Shown: piece after piece, positions 31,619 to 40,807 of the stretch | Layout of the letters: the number at the start of each line of letters is the position of its first letter | Numbering within the stretch: the first letter of the stretch is position 1 | Assembly: GCF_021789315.1 (NCBI RefSeq) | Contig: NZ_CP084561.1 | Location: 3,100,001-3,164,000, forward strand | From: Arthrobacter sp. FW305-BF8 | GTDB taxonomy: Bacteria > Actinomycetota > Actinomycetes > Actinomycetales > Micrococcaceae | Reading direction: 5' to 3' | DNA length: 64,000 nt | Notes under the pieces: model-generated | What the model was told of the DNA's origin: nothing | The model's database searches: none | What the model saw: only the letters and a program-made list of their open reading frames with translations | Translations under genes and position numbers: made by a program

Positions 31619-33073
31619 TTACTTGGTCTGTTCCTGAATCTTGGCCCACTGGCGCTCAACGTCATCCAGGCCGCCGACGTTGAAGAACGCCTGCTCTGCG
31701 ATGTGGTCGAGTTCGCCGTCGCAAATCGCGGAGAAGCCTTCAACGGTGTCCTTGATGGAAACCGTGGAGCCCTCAACGCCGGTGAACTGCTTGGCGGTGT
31801 AGGTGTTCTGCGACAGGAACTGCTGGATACGGCGCGCACGCGAGACGACGATCTTGTCCTCTTCGGAGAGTTCGTCGACACCGAGGATGGCGATGATGTC
31901 CTGGAGTTCCTTGTTCTTCTGCAGGATCTGCTTCACACGGACAGCCGTGTTGTAGTGGTCCTTGCCGATGTACTGCGGGTCCAGGATTCGGGACGTCGAA
32001 GTCAGCGGGTCCACTGCGGGGTACAGACCACGGGAGGCGATTTCACGGGAAAGTTCCGTGGTGGCGTCCAGGTGTGCGAACGTCGTGGCCGGTGCCGGGT
32101 CGGTGTAGTCATCTGCGGGGACGTAGATGGCCTGCATCGAGGTGATGGAGTGGCCCTTGGTGGACGTGATGCGCTCCTGGAGGAGGCCCATCTCGTCGGC
32201 AAGGTTCGGCTGGTACCCCACGGCGGAGGGCATGCGGCCCAGCAGCGTGGAAACCTCGGAACCTGCCTGCGTGAAGCGGAAGATGTTGTCGATGAAGAGC
32301 AGCACGTCCTGGTTCTGGACATCGCGGAAGTACTCCGCCATGGTCAGGGCGGACAGGGCCACGCGAAGACGCGTTCCAGGCGGCTCGTCCATCTGGCCGA
32401 ACACAAGGGCGGTGTCCTTGAGGACGCCTGCCTCTTCCATTTCAACCCAGAGGTCGTTACCTTCACGGGTACGCTCGCCGACACCGGCGAATACGGAAGT
32501 ACCACCGAAGTTGCGGGCAACACGGGTGATCATTTCCTGGATCAGAACGGTCTTGCCCACGCCGGCGCCGCCGAACAGGCCGATCTTTCCACCCTTGATG
32601 TACGGGGTGAGGAGGTCGATGACCTTGATGCCCGTTTCGAGCATTTCGGTGGAACCCTCGAGGGACGCGAAGGACGGGGCCTTGCGGTGGATCGGCCAGT
32701 AGTCCGAAGCCTGGATCTCGGACTCGTCGACGTCCAGCGGCTTGCCGAGGACGTTGAAGATGTGGCCCTTGACGCCGTCGCCAACAGGCACGGTGATCGG
32801 GGAACCGCTGTCGACCACGGACGTGCCGCGGACCAGGCCGTCGGTTGCCTGCAGGGAGATAGCGCGGACGAGGTTGTCACCCAGGTGCTGTGAGGTCTCG
32901 AACGTGATGGTCTTGGTCTCACCGTTGAGAGTGATCTCGGTGGTGAGTGCGTTGTAAATCGAGGGGATTGCGTCAGCCGGGAATTCGACGTCGACAACCG
33001 GGCCAATGACACGTGCGATACGGCCGGTGGCACCGGCCGTTGCGGCTACGTGTTCGGTAGCGGTGGCAGTCAT
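31619..33073 (-). CDS. atpD: ATP synthase beta subunit
   Basis: Catalytic F1 subunit, 484 residues. Motifs are Walker A GGAGVGKTVLIQ, the glutamate region GERTREGNDLW, Walker B DVLLFIDNIFRFTQAG, and the LEU-rich C-terminal helices ending EEQTK-like. The first 14 residues before GRIARVIGPVVDVEFP are variable. The ATG at 33073 has GAGAGAG close upstream. Confidence 0.97.
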   Translation of the reverse strand: MTATATEHVAATAGATGRIARVIGPVVDVEFPADAIPSIYNALTTEITLNGETKTITFETSQHLGDNLVRAISLQATDGLVRGTSVVDSGSPITVPVGDGVKGHIFNVLGKPLDVDESEIQASDYWPIHRKAPSFASLEGSTEMLETGIKVIDLLTPYIKGGKIGLFGGAGVGKTVLIQEMITRVARNFGGTSVFAGVGERTREGNDLWVEMEEAGVLKDTALVFGQMDEPPGTRLRVALSALTMAEYFRDVQNQDVLLFIDNIFRFTQAGSEVSTLLGRMPSAVGYQPNLADEMGLLQERITSTKGHSITSMQAIYVPADDYTDPAPATTFAHLDATTELSREIASRGLYPAVDPLTSTSRILDPQYIGKDHYNTAVRVKQILQKNKELQDIIAILGVDELSEEDKIVVSRARRIQQFLSQNTYTAKQFTGVEGSTVSIKDTVEGFSAICDGELDHIAEQAFFNVGGLDDVERQWAKIQEQTK

Positions 33074-33145
33074 CTCTCTCACTTCACTCGTAGATGGCGT
33101 GGGGTTAAGTTTATCTTTTGTTGCAGGGGTCCGGGACCGGTCCGG

Positions 33146-34036
33146 CTACGACGCGAGTGCGTCGGCGCCGGCCACGATTTCGGAAAGCTCCTGCGTAATC
33201 TCTGCCTGGCGGGCGGTGTTGCGCAGACGCGTGTACTTCTTGATGAGGTCCGTGGCGTTGTCGCCGGCGGATTTCATAGCCCGCTGGCGTGCAGCAAGCT
33301 CAGAAGCCGCTGCCTGCAACATGGCCGCGAAGATGCGGGATTCGATGTAGCGCGGCAGGAGTGCGTTGAGCACCTGTTCCGGCTCCGGTTCGAACTCGTA
33401 AAGCGGCAGCAGTTCCGATTCGGAGGCCGCCTGCTCTTCCACAACTTCGAGGGGAAGAAGTCGGATGACGGTCGGCTCTTGCGTCACCATGGACTTGAAG
33501 CGGGTATACACAACGTGGATCTCGTCCACGCCGCCCTCTTCGAAGTCAGTGGCGAAGTCTTCGAGCAGGGCCGCGCCGATTTCCTGCGCCGTGGCGAACT
33601 CAGGGGCATCGGTGTTGCCGGTCCAGACGCGCCCATAGGGACGGTTCCGGAACTCGAAGTAAGCCTGCGCCTTGCGGCCCAGCAGGAACGTCTTGACTTC
33701 CTTGCCTTCGGCACGGAGCAACTCATTCAGGCCTTCGGCCTGCTTGAGCACGCTGGCGGAATACGAACCTGCAAGGCCGCGGTCTGAGGTGATGACCAGG
33801 ACGGCGGCCCGGCGGATGTTCTCCGGCTCGGTAGTCAGGGGGTGGTCAATTTCGCTCTGGCTTGCGACAGCAGAAACAGCGCGCGTGATCGCGTTCGCGT
33901 AAGGCAGTGAAGCTGCCACCCGGGCACGGGCCTTGCCAATGCGCGAGGTAGCGATCAGTTCCATCGCCTTGAAGATCTTGCGCATCGACGTCGTCGAGCT
34001 GATCTTCTGACGGTAGACCCGGATCTGGGCTCCCAT
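33146..34036 (-). CDS. atpG: ATP synthase gamma subunit
   Basis: Central rotor shaft, 296 residues. The N-terminal coiled coil reads MGAQIRVYRQKISSTTSMRKIFKAMELIATSRIGKA and the C-terminal helix AMKSAGDNATDLIKKYTRLRNTARQAEITQELSEIVAGADAL, both diagnostic. The middle Rossmann-like domain contains VITSDRGLAGSYSAS. It lies between atpA and atpD in the usual order. Confidence 0.96.
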   Translation of the reverse strand: MGAQIRVYRQKISSTTSMRKIFKAMELIATSRIGKARARVAASLPYANAITRAVSAVASQSEIDHPLTTEPENIRRAAVLVITSDRGLAGSYSASVLKQAEGLNELLRAEGKEVKTFLLGRKAQAYFEFRNRPYGRVWTGNTDAPEFATAQEIGAALLEDFATDFEEGGVDEIHVVYTRFKSMVTQEPTVIRLLPLEVVEEQAASESELLPLYEFEPEPEQVLNALLPRYIESRIFAAMLQAAASELAARQRAMKSAGDNATDLIKKYTRLRNTARQAEITQELSEIVAGADALAS

Positions 34037-34112
34037 ACTTATCCTTTCCTAAGATCCCGATGGCCGGGACTGCCGGACCCCCAAAGGGTTCCGGCAGTCC
34101 CTGCCAGCGAAA

Positions 34113-35750
34113 CTAGCGCTTCTGCCTGACGATTTTTTCCTGGTCGACCTGACCCTCCGAGATAGCTTCATGCTCCTCGTGGCCGGCGCCCACCAGCTGG
34201 TTGTCCCCCTCGCCGAAGAAGCCCTTCTTGAAGTCCACGATGGCGGTCTTCAGTGCTTCGACGGTGTCATCGCCCAGAACGTTGGTCTGAGCCAGCGTCG
34301 TGAGGATGGAGGACTTGTGCTTGAGGTGGTCCAGGAATTCGGACTCGAAGCGGCTGATGTCCTCAACCGGAACGTCGTCCAGGTAGCCCTGGGTACCGGC
34401 CCAGATGGACACAACCTGGTTCTCGACCGGGAACGGCGAGTACTGGCCCTGCTTGAGCAGTTCCATCAGGCGTGCACCCCGGGTCAGCTGCTGGCGGGAT
34501 GCGGCATCGAGGTCCGATGCGAACATCGCGAACGCCTGCATGTCGCGGTACTGGGCAAGATCCAGCTTCAAGGTACCGGAGACCTTCTTCATGGACTTGA
34601 CCTGGGCGGCACCGCCAACGCGGGACACCGAGACACCAACGTCAACAGCGGGGCGCTGGTTGGCGTTGAAGAGGTCAGACTGCAGGAAGATCTGGCCATC
34701 AGTGATGGAGATCACGTTGGTCGGGATATAGGCGGAAACGTCGTTTGCCTTGGTTTCGATGAGCGGCAGACCGGTCATCGAGCCTGCGCCGAGTTCGTCG
34801 GAGAGCTTGGCACAACGCTCCAGCAGGCGGGAGTGCAGGTAGAAGACGTCACCCGGGTAGGCTTCGCGTCCCGGGGGGCGGCGGAGCAGCAGCGACACGG
34901 CCCGGTAGGCTTCGGCCTGCTTGGACAGGTCATCAAACACGATGAGTACGTGCTTGCCGCCGTACATCCAGTGCTGGCCGATGGCCGAACCGGCGTACGG
35001 TGCAAGGTACTTGAAGCCGGCCGGGTCGGAAGCCGGGGAGGCAACGATCGTGGTGTACTCCAGCGCTCCGTTGTCCTCAAGGGTCTGGCGGATTGCTGCG
35101 ATCGTAGACGCCTTCTGGCCGATGGCGACGTAGACGCAGCGGACCTGCTTGGTGACATCCCCGGAAGCCCAGTTGGCCTTTTGGTTGATGATCGTGTCGA
35201 TCGCGATCGCGGACTTGCCGGTCTGGCGGTCGCCGATGATCAGCTGGCGCTGGCCGCGGCCGATCGGAATCATGGCGTCGATGGCCTTCAGGCCGGTCTG
35301 CATTGGCTCATGCACAGACTTGCGCTGGGTAACGCCAGGTGCCTGGAGTTCCAGGGCACGGGTGGTCTCGGCCTTGATCTCGCCGAGGTCGTCGATCGGC
35401 ACACCCAGGGGGTCCACCACGCGGCCAAGGAAGGCGTCGCCCACCGGCACGGACAGAACCTGTCCGGTGCGGTGAACTTCCTGGCCCTCTTCGATGCCGT
35501 AGAAGTCACCGAGGATGATGACACCGATCTCGCGCACGTCGAGGTTCTGGGCGAGGCCCAGGGTGCCGTCTTCGAAGCGAAGCAGCTCGTTCGCCATGAC
35601 CGAGGGAAGGCCCTCAACACGGGCGATGCCGTCACTTGCGGTGGTCACACGGCCGACCTCTACGCGCTCTGCGTTTCCGGGTTCGTAGGACGCCGCGAAT
35701 TCGTTCAACGCATTACGGACGTCGTCGGCGTTGATGGTCAATTCGGCCAT
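34113..35750 (-). CDS. atpA: ATP synthase alpha subunit
   Basis: Non-catalytic F1 subunit, 545 residues. Walker A GDRQTGKSAIAIDTI, the DDLSKQAEAYRAVSLLLRRPPGREAYPGD segment and the Arg finger region in VSVSRVGGAAQVKSMK are seen. The last 30 residues are acidic and Gly/His-rich, longer than in E. coli (513). The ATG at 35750 (MAELTINADDV) is chosen over an upstream start at 35783 because only the former begins at the family N-terminus. Confidence 0.96.
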   Translation of the reverse strand: MAELTINADDVRNALNEFAASYEPGNAERVEVGRVTTASDGIARVEGLPSVMANELLRFEDGTLGLAQNLDVREIGVIILGDFYGIEEGQEVHRTGQVLSVPVGDAFLGRVVDPLGVPIDDLGEIKAETTRALELQAPGVTQRKSVHEPMQTGLKAIDAMIPIGRGQRQLIIGDRQTGKSAIAIDTIINQKANWASGDVTKQVRCVYVAIGQKASTIAAIRQTLEDNGALEYTTIVASPASDPAGFKYLAPYAGSAIGQHWMYGGKHVLIVFDDLSKQAEAYRAVSLLLRRPPGREAYPGDVFYLHSRLLERCAKLSDELGAGSMTGLPLIETKANDVSAYIPTNVISITDGQIFLQSDLFNANQRPAVDVGVSVSRVGGAAQVKSMKKVSGTLKLDLAQYRDMQAFAMFASDLDAASRQQLTRGARLMELLKQGQYSPFPVENQVVSIWAGTQGYLDDVPVEDISRFESEFLDHLKHKSSILTTLAQTNVLGDDTVEALKTAIVDFKKGFFGEGDNQLVGAGHEEHEAISEGQVDQEKIVRQKR

Positions 35751-35833
35751 CTGCAGTCCCTGCTCTCCTGTATTCGTGATCATCGTTGCTCACGATGACC
35801 GGGGTTTCTATCAGTTGTGTTGTGCTTGTCCGG

Positions 35834-36661
35834 CTAGCCGGCCAGCTGGCGCTGAAGGTCGTTCAGGCGGGTGAGGAGCGAAGCGTCGAGCACTTCGTCC
35901 CCCACCTGAACCCGGATGCCGCCGATCAGCGTGGGATCAACGTTGAAGTTGACCTTCAGCTCGCGTCCGTAAAGGGAGTTCAGTCCCTGCTGCAGACGGT
36001 TCTCCTGCGTCCCCGTGAGGGGACGCGTGACGCTGACCGTCGCAATCCAGCGCTGCTGGCGCTTGGCGGCGAGCTCGGCGAAACGGCTCACGAGTTTGGT
36101 TGCCTTGATGCCACGGGGCTGCGCGACCGCCTGTCCGATGAGGACCTTGGCTTCCTCACTTGCGGAAGGAACCAGCCTCTCGGCCAGGGCGATCTTTGCA
36201 GCAGCGCTGGCCTGCGGTTCAGACAGGGCGCGCTGCACATCGTGGTTGGCAGCCACGGCCTGGTTGAAGGAGAAAAGATCGTTCTCCAGCTCTTCCAGGC
36301 CGGTGATACCGGAGGCAGAAACGGCCGACTTGTTTTCAGCAACGGCGATGACCACCGTTGCGGCAAGCGTCTCGAGTGCATCGCCGATGTCTCGCGCCGA
36401 TGCCCAGCGTGAGCTGGCCAGACCGGCTGCGATGTCCACGGCTTCAGCGGAAGCTTTTCCGCTGAAGAGCTGCTTGATCAACGCCGACTTTTCCTCACCG
36501 CTGCGGGAGGGGTCAGTCAGGGCGCGGCGCAAACCAGCCGAGCTGTCTACCGCTCCCAGGATCCCGAAAAGTTCCTTTGCCAACTGCAGCGATGCAAACG
36601 GAAGCTTTGGCTCCAGCTCGGTCAGCGCCTTGGTCAGCGATTCGCTCGATACACCTGCCAT
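35834..36661 (-). CDS. atpH: ATP synthase delta subunit
   Basis: Peripheral-stalk subunit joining the b dimer to F1. It is 275 residues, versus 177 in E. coli. The conserved delta C-terminal part begins near LVSRFAELAAKRQQRWIATVSVTRPLT and ends GIRVQVGDEVLDASLLTRLNDLQRQL. The extra N-terminal length is all helical. The ATG shares one base with the atpF stop. Confidence 0.94.
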   Translation of the reverse strand: MAGVSSESLTKALTELEPKLPFASLQLAKELFGILGAVDSSAGLRRALTDPSRSGEEKSALIKQLFSGKASAEAVDIAAGLASSRWASARDIGDALETLAATVVIAVAENKSAVSASGITGLEELENDLFSFNQAVAANHDVQRALSEPQASAAAKIALAERLVPSASEEAKVLIGQAVAQPRGIKATKLVSRFAELAAKRQQRWIATVSVTRPLTGTQENRLQQGLNSLYGRELKVNFNVDPTLIGGIRVQVGDEVLDASLLTRLNDLQRQLAG

Positions 36662-37218
36662 TACTTAGCTACACCTGCGTTCTGGGTCTCCAGATCAGCC
36701 AGGAAGCGGTCAACGACGCGTGCTGCACGTGCGTCGTCCTCGAGGGTTTCCCCAACGATGCGGCCCGCAAGCGTGGTGGCAAGGGTGCCCACCTCCGAAC
36801 GCAGCGACACAACGGCCGCCTGGCGCTCGGATTCGATCTGCGCGTGTGCCTGAGCGGTGATGCGTGCAGACTCTGCTGCAGCCTTCTCCTTCAGTTCCGC
36901 CAGGATCTGGGCGCCTTCGGCACGCGCTTCCTCACGGATACGGTTTGCCTCGGCACGGGCATCGGTGAGCTGCTGCTTGTACTCTTCGAGTGCAGCAGAA
37001 GCCTCAGCCTGAGCCTTCTCAGCCTTGGCGATGCCGCCCTCGATGGCCTCGGCACGCTCTGCAAACGTCTTCTCGAACATCGGGACAACGAACTTGACCA
37101 CGATGAAAAAGAGGACAGCAAAGCCGGCGAGGACGACGCCCATTTCCCAAAGATTGGGAACGAGCGGGTTAGCCGCCTCGGCGCCTTCAGCGGCGGCTGA
37201 GATGATCAGCTGATTCAT
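36661..37218 (-). CDS. atpF: ATP synthase b subunit
   Basis: Peripheral stalk, 185 residues. One membrane segment (about residues 25-50, WEMGVVLAGFAVLFFIVVKFVVPMF) is followed by a long Ala/Glu/Arg-rich coiled coil. A short Ala/Glu-rich N-terminal tail precedes the membrane segment, as in other Actinobacteria. Confidence 0.94.
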   Translation of the reverse strand: MNQLIISAAAEGAEAANPLVPNLWEMGVVLAGFAVLFFIVVKFVVPMFEKTFAERAEAIEGGIAKAEKAQAEASAALEEYKQQLTDARAEANRIREEARAEGAQILAELKEKAAAESARITAQAHAQIESERQAAVVSLRSEVGTLATTLAGRIVGETLEDDARAARVVDRFLADLETQNAGVAK

Positions 37219-37271
37219 ATTTCACCCGTCCTTATCTACTCGGTTCTGAATGTTCGCTTGGTTCTGAAGGT

Positions 37272-37490
37272 TTACTTGAGAACGAAAGCGAAGACCAGGC
37301 CCAGGATGGCGAGGGCTTCAGTCAGCGCAAGGCCGAGGAATGCGATCGGCTGCAGGACGCGCTGGGCTTCCGGCTGACGTGCCACACCGTTGATGTAGGC
37401 AGCGAACACGAGACCCACACCGATACCACCGCCGATGGCCGAGAGACCGTAGCCGATGAGGTTGAGGGAGCCGTTGATGGAGCCTTCCAT
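37272..37490 (-). CDS. atpE: ATP synthase c subunit
   Basis: Proteolipid ring subunit, 72 residues. Two membrane helices flank the polar loop ARQPE (R38-Q39-P40). The proton-carrying Glu58 is in FLGLALTEALAILG, and no Na-binding Gln/Ser-Thr ligand set is evident, consistent with proton coupling. The ATG at 37490 (MEGSINGSLN) is preferred over a start five codons upstream; AAGGAAG precedes it. Confidence 0.96.
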   Translation of the reverse strand: MEGSINGSLNLIGYGLSAIGGGIGVGLVFAAYINGVARQPEAQRVLQPIAFLGLALTEALAILGLVFAFVLK

Positions 37491-37568
37491 TTTTCTTCCT
37501 TTCAAGATGCCATGTATATGGCAGGTTGTTTGGGTTGCTTCATCCCCACGAGGGGAAGTTTGGGGTGC

Positions 37569-38369
37569 CTAGTGGCTGTCGGCGTGGAGTGCGCCTTCGA
37601 TGTAGATCGCAGTCAGCAGTGTGAACACGTACGCCTGCAGCGCCATGATCAGCGCTTCCAGCATGTACATGGCAATCGCGCCGGCCAGAACCAGCACGGA
37701 GGTGCCCTTGAGAAGGACGTTCTCCTGCATGACGAGGTATTCAATGCCTGAACCGGCAATCATGACGATCAAGTGACCGGCCAGCATGGTGGCGAAGAGA
37801 CGCAGGCTGTGCGTGACCGGACGGACCAGGAAGTTGGAGATGATCTCGATCGGAATGACGATCGGGAGGATGTAGACCGGGACACCGGAGGGAACGGTGG
37901 CGAGCTTGAAGTAGCGCAGGCCGTTCTTCTTGATGCCGATGCCGATCCAGGTGACGTACACAATGGCGGCCAGCACGTAGGCGCCGCCGACGTGCGAGAA
38001 GCTCGGGAGCTGGATCACCGGGATTGCACCGTAGATGTTGTTCACCAGGATGAAGAAGAACAAGCTGAACAGCAGCGGGACATACTTGATGAAGTCCCTG
38101 CCGCCGATGATGTCCTTGGCGATGCTGTTGCGGACGAAGCCGTAGGCGGCCTCACCTGCGAACTGCAGCTTGCCGGGAACGAGCTGCTGCTTCCGCGCAG
38201 CGAGCACAAAGAATGTGGCGATAATGACGACGGACAGGATAACCAGCAGCATCTGCTTGGAGAATCCGTCTGCCGCACCCCACGGCAGGATTGCCGGCAG
38301 GTGCATTTCTTCAATTCCGGGAGGTGTGAACTCTCCTGAATTTTGGGCCGGGAGCGCAAGCGCGATCAA
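37569..38369 (-). CDS. atpB: ATP synthase a subunit
   Basis: Stator proton channel of Fo, 266 residues with five to six membrane helices. The essential Arg lies in THSLRLFATMLAGHL, and the last helix has ALQAYVFTLLTAIYIEGALH. N-terminal periplasmic residues include EFTPPGIEEMHLPAI. It is the first core subunit gene of the operon after the two assembly-type genes. Confidence 0.96.
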   Translation of the reverse strand: MIALALPAQNSGEFTPPGIEEMHLPAILPWGAADGFSKQMLLVILSVVIIATFFVLAARKQQLVPGKLQFAGEAAYGFVRNSIAKDIIGGRDFIKYVPLLFSLFFFILVNNIYGAIPVIQLPSFSHVGGAYVLAAIVYVTWIGIGIKKNGLRYFKLATVPSGVPVYILPIVIPIEIISNFLVRPVTHSLRLFATMLAGHLIVMIAGSGIEYLVMQENVLLKGTSVLVLAGAIAMYMLEALIMALQAYVFTLLTAIYIEGALHADSH

Positions 38370-38450
38370 CGCGTTTCCTCTCTGCAGTGTCCATCGTTGG
38401 GCGTTGGTAAGGTTCCGGCGCGCGTCATGCTTGCCCTCCCCCTCGTGAAA

Positions 38451-38789
38451 TTATTTGGCATTACTGTTCCCGTCCTCAGACGGGCCGCTGGCTGCACCGT
38501 TCCCGCCAGTTGGTTTCCTTGAACTGGTGAGGCCGTGCATATGGGACAGATAGAACCCTCCCGCAGCTCCAAGCAGAGCGCCTACGAGCACAATCCAGCG
38601 GGTTCCCCACAGATAATCCAGTCCCCACCCTATCAAACTCCAGACGATGATTCCGCCAATTATGTAGCTAAAGACGGCCATTCCAGCGTTGTAACCGCCG
38701 TCGGAATTTTCGCTGGGTACGGCGGCAGGACCGGGCGTCGGTTCAGGTGCCTTAGGCTCGTTTTTCCCGGGGTGCTTGTGCTTGGTCAT
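38451..38789 (-). CDS. AtpZ/AtpI-like small membrane protein
   Basis: 112 residues with two membrane segments (about 40-62 and 66-84), GGIIVWSLIGWGLDYLWGTRWIVLVGALLGAAGGFYLSH, flanked by Pro/Ala- and Gly/Asn-rich tails. This matches the AtpZ family, whose members precede atp operons and aid c-ring assembly or Mg/Ca transport. The start overlaps the stop of the next gene upstream by one base. Confidence 0.85.
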   Translation of the reverse strand: MTKHKHPGKNEPKAPEPTPGPAAVPSENSDGGYNAGMAVFSYIIGGIIVWSLIGWGLDYLWGTRWIVLVGALLGAAGGFYLSHMHGLTSSRKPTGGNGAASGPSEDGNSNAK

Positions 38790-39286
38790 CAGTGTTGCTC
38801 ACCGTTCGACTTGGGGCCGCTATCCGGTTCGGGGTCGTTGAAGATCTGCAGCCGGGCTTTGCTGAAACCGTAGATCTCGGCAGCCTGCCACGTGACCACA
38901 GCCACGACGGCGCCTATGACGAACCAGCGGCCGTGCAGCCAGTCGGGAGCACCCACTGCGAACAACACCACGGCGAAACCGATGACCTTGACGAAGTAGG
39001 TAGCCACGAACAGGCCGACGGCACCCGAAGGGTTGTTGCGACCCACAAAGTGTCCGATCAGCAGGCTGATGGCGAAGAACACGACCACCAGCAGGCCGCC
39101 GAGGCTGCTGGACACAACACCGGTCCAGCCGTTCAGCAGCACGGCCACCACGCCGGTTAGGACGAGCGCTCCGCATGAGACTGCAGAACTGAGTCCAAGC
39201 AGGCCGAGCCAGAGCGACCGCGTGGGCCCGGAGACACCAACGGATTCCTTGCCGGACACAGGTCCGGGCTCGGCGTTGGAGGACAT
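38789..39286 (-). CDS. ATP synthase protein I-like membrane protein
   Basis: 165 residues with four hydrophobic segments, beginning after a polar 25-residue tail (SLWLGLLGLSSAVSCGALVLTG) and ending in a charged tail. The position, topology and size agree with the AtpI-like proteins at the head of actinobacterial atp operons (role in c-ring assembly inferred from the family). The ATG at 39286 is chosen; a TTG three codons upstream is in frame. It is the promoter-proximal gene of the atp operon. Confidence 0.8.
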   Translation of the reverse strand: MSSNAEPGPVSGKESVGVSGPTRSLWLGLLGLSSAVSCGALVLTGVVAVLLNGWTGVVSSSLGGLLVVVFFAISLLIGHFVGRNNPSGAVGLFVATYFVKVIGFAVVLFAVGAPDWLHGRWFVIGAVVAVVTWQAAEIYGFSKARLQIFNDPEPDSGPKSNGEQH

Positions 39287-39376
39287 GCGAACCAATCTTC
39301 GGGGCAGGGTGGAGTGGTGCAGGAAAGACCCGCACCTGAATTCTACATGAGATAGAAATTTTCCGAAAAGCGCGTC

Positions 39377-40504
39377 TTACTCCGGTGTTGGCCCTACTCC
39401 GGCGTCATCGCCGCGGCGGCTCAGGTACGGCCAGGCCGTGACCAGACCCATGACCAGGGTGGCGGCGACCATGACGGCCACCACAACCTGCCAGGGGTAG
39501 ACGGCGAAGGCCAGACCACCGAAAGACAGCACCGCCGCCCACAGATACAGCAGCATGACCGCGGTGCGGTGGGAGTACCCGATGTCCATGAGCTTGTGGT
39601 GCAGGTGCCCCCGGTCGGCGGACCACGGTGAACGCCCGACGGCGGTGCGCCGCACCACTGCAAGGCACAGATCCAGGAGCGGCAGGAACAGCACGGCGAA
39701 CGGCAGCAGGATGGGGATGATCGTGGGGATACCGTTGACGCGGTCATAAAGGCCCGAGGTGATCTGCCCGGTCGAGACCACACCGGCCGACGCCATGAGC
39801 AGGCCGATCAGCATCGCACCGGAATCGCCCATGAAGATCTTCGACGGAAACCAGTTGTGTGGGAGGAACCCCAGGCAACTGCCCACAAGGACCGCCGTCA
39901 GGAGCGTGGCGAGGTCGGATCGGTCCAGGATCGGCGCGTTCCGGTGGACCCAGTAAGCGGTGAGGAAGAACGCGGACCCGCCGATGATGGCCACCCCGGC
40001 GGCCAGTCCGTCCAGCCCGTCGATGAAATTGAAAGCGTTCATCGTGACGACGATGAGGCCGGTGGTGAGGACGATGTTGATCGGGTCCGAGTCGAAACGG
40101 ATCGGTTCCGGAATGAACGGGATGATGGTCATCCGCACGCCCCAGACAGCCACCACGAGCGCGGCGAGGGACTGCCCTATCAGCTTGACCCACCAGCGAA
40201 GATCCAGGAGGTCGTCAGCCACTCCGACCAGCACGATGACGGCAGCGCCCGCCAGCACACCCCACGGGGCGCCGTTGTTGCGGAAGATGTCCTTGACGAA
40301 GAAGGATTGGCTTGCCACGGCCAGTGCCACCAGCACGCCGGCGAAGATCCCCAGCCCGCCGAGCCGCGACACCGGGCTTGAATGCATGTCCCGGCTGCGG
40401 ATAGGGGCGAACAGCTCAAGCCGGTTACCGATCAGCCGTGCACCCCATGTGGCCCCGTAGGACACGAGCGCCGCGGTCAGCATCATGGACAGGTACATGA
40501 TCAT
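39377..40504 (-). CDS. wecA: Polyprenyl-phosphate alpha-GlcNAc-1-phosphate transferase (WecA-like)
   Basis: Membrane enzyme transferring a sugar-1-phosphate from UDP-sugar to a lipid carrier, the first step of envelope polysaccharide (arabinogalactan-type) assembly. The 375 residues have about ten to eleven membrane helices. Catalytic loops are VGVADDLLDLRWW, NAFNFIDGLDGLAAG, and KIFMGDSGAMLIG with the HLHHKL loop in DRGHLHHKLMD. An alternative ATG is two codons downstream. It stands just upstream of the atp genes, as in mycobacteria. Confidence 0.93.
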   Translation of the reverse strand: MIMYLSMMLTAALVSYGATWGARLIGNRLELFAPIRSRDMHSSPVSRLGGLGIFAGVLVALAVASQSFFVKDIFRNNGAPWGVLAGAAVIVLVGVADDLLDLRWWVKLIGQSLAALVVAVWGVRMTIIPFIPEPIRFDSDPINIVLTTGLIVVTMNAFNFIDGLDGLAAGVAIIGGSAFFLTAYWVHRNAPILDRSDLATLLTAVLVGSCLGFLPHNWFPSKIFMGDSGAMLIGLLMASAGVVSTGQITSGLYDRVNGIPTIIPILLPFAVLFLPLLDLCLAVVRRTAVGRSPWSADRGHLHHKLMDIGYSHRTAVMLLYLWAAVLSFGGLAFAVYPWQVVVAVMVAATLVMGLVTAWPYLSRRGDDAGVGPTPE

Positions 40505-40807
40505 GGCGCAGCCACCATTCCAGTGGTGCTGGCGCAGTGCTTCCCGCCATGCTGCAGGCTATGCGGATGCGAATGCGGGGTCAGTCCGGGCGGACCATGC
40601 GGGCTCGATAGGTGTGGATCTGACGTGCAATAAATGAAACTTCTCCGTCGCCATGCGCGCACAGACAGGCAGTGCATAGTGCCTGACGGGGCTGTATTAC
40701 AGTGGACTCTAGTCAAGATACTAACGCCAACGGGTACATCGCTTCGCGTCACACGGCCTTACGCCGGCGGGAAACTTGCCGACGGCTGTGCTGAAAGGAT
40801 CCCCGAA
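40505..40807. other. Divergent intergenic region between wecA and the glycosyltransferase gene
   Basis: 303 bases. The frame of the plus-strand gene stays open through most of it but the residues are not glycosyltransferase-like. GAAAGGAT (40796) is the Shine-Dalgarno sequence of the plus-strand gene. I see no convincing -35/-10 pair and no small gene. Confidence 0.5.

Noticed and set aside
34170..35798. 542-residue plus-strand frame opposite atpA
   Set aside because: Shadow of atpA with no recognisable protein features.
40634..40807. 58-residue extension of the family 2 glycosyltransferase
   Set aside because: No family match before MPVSVAVAAVTF, which has its own Shine-Dalgarno sequence.
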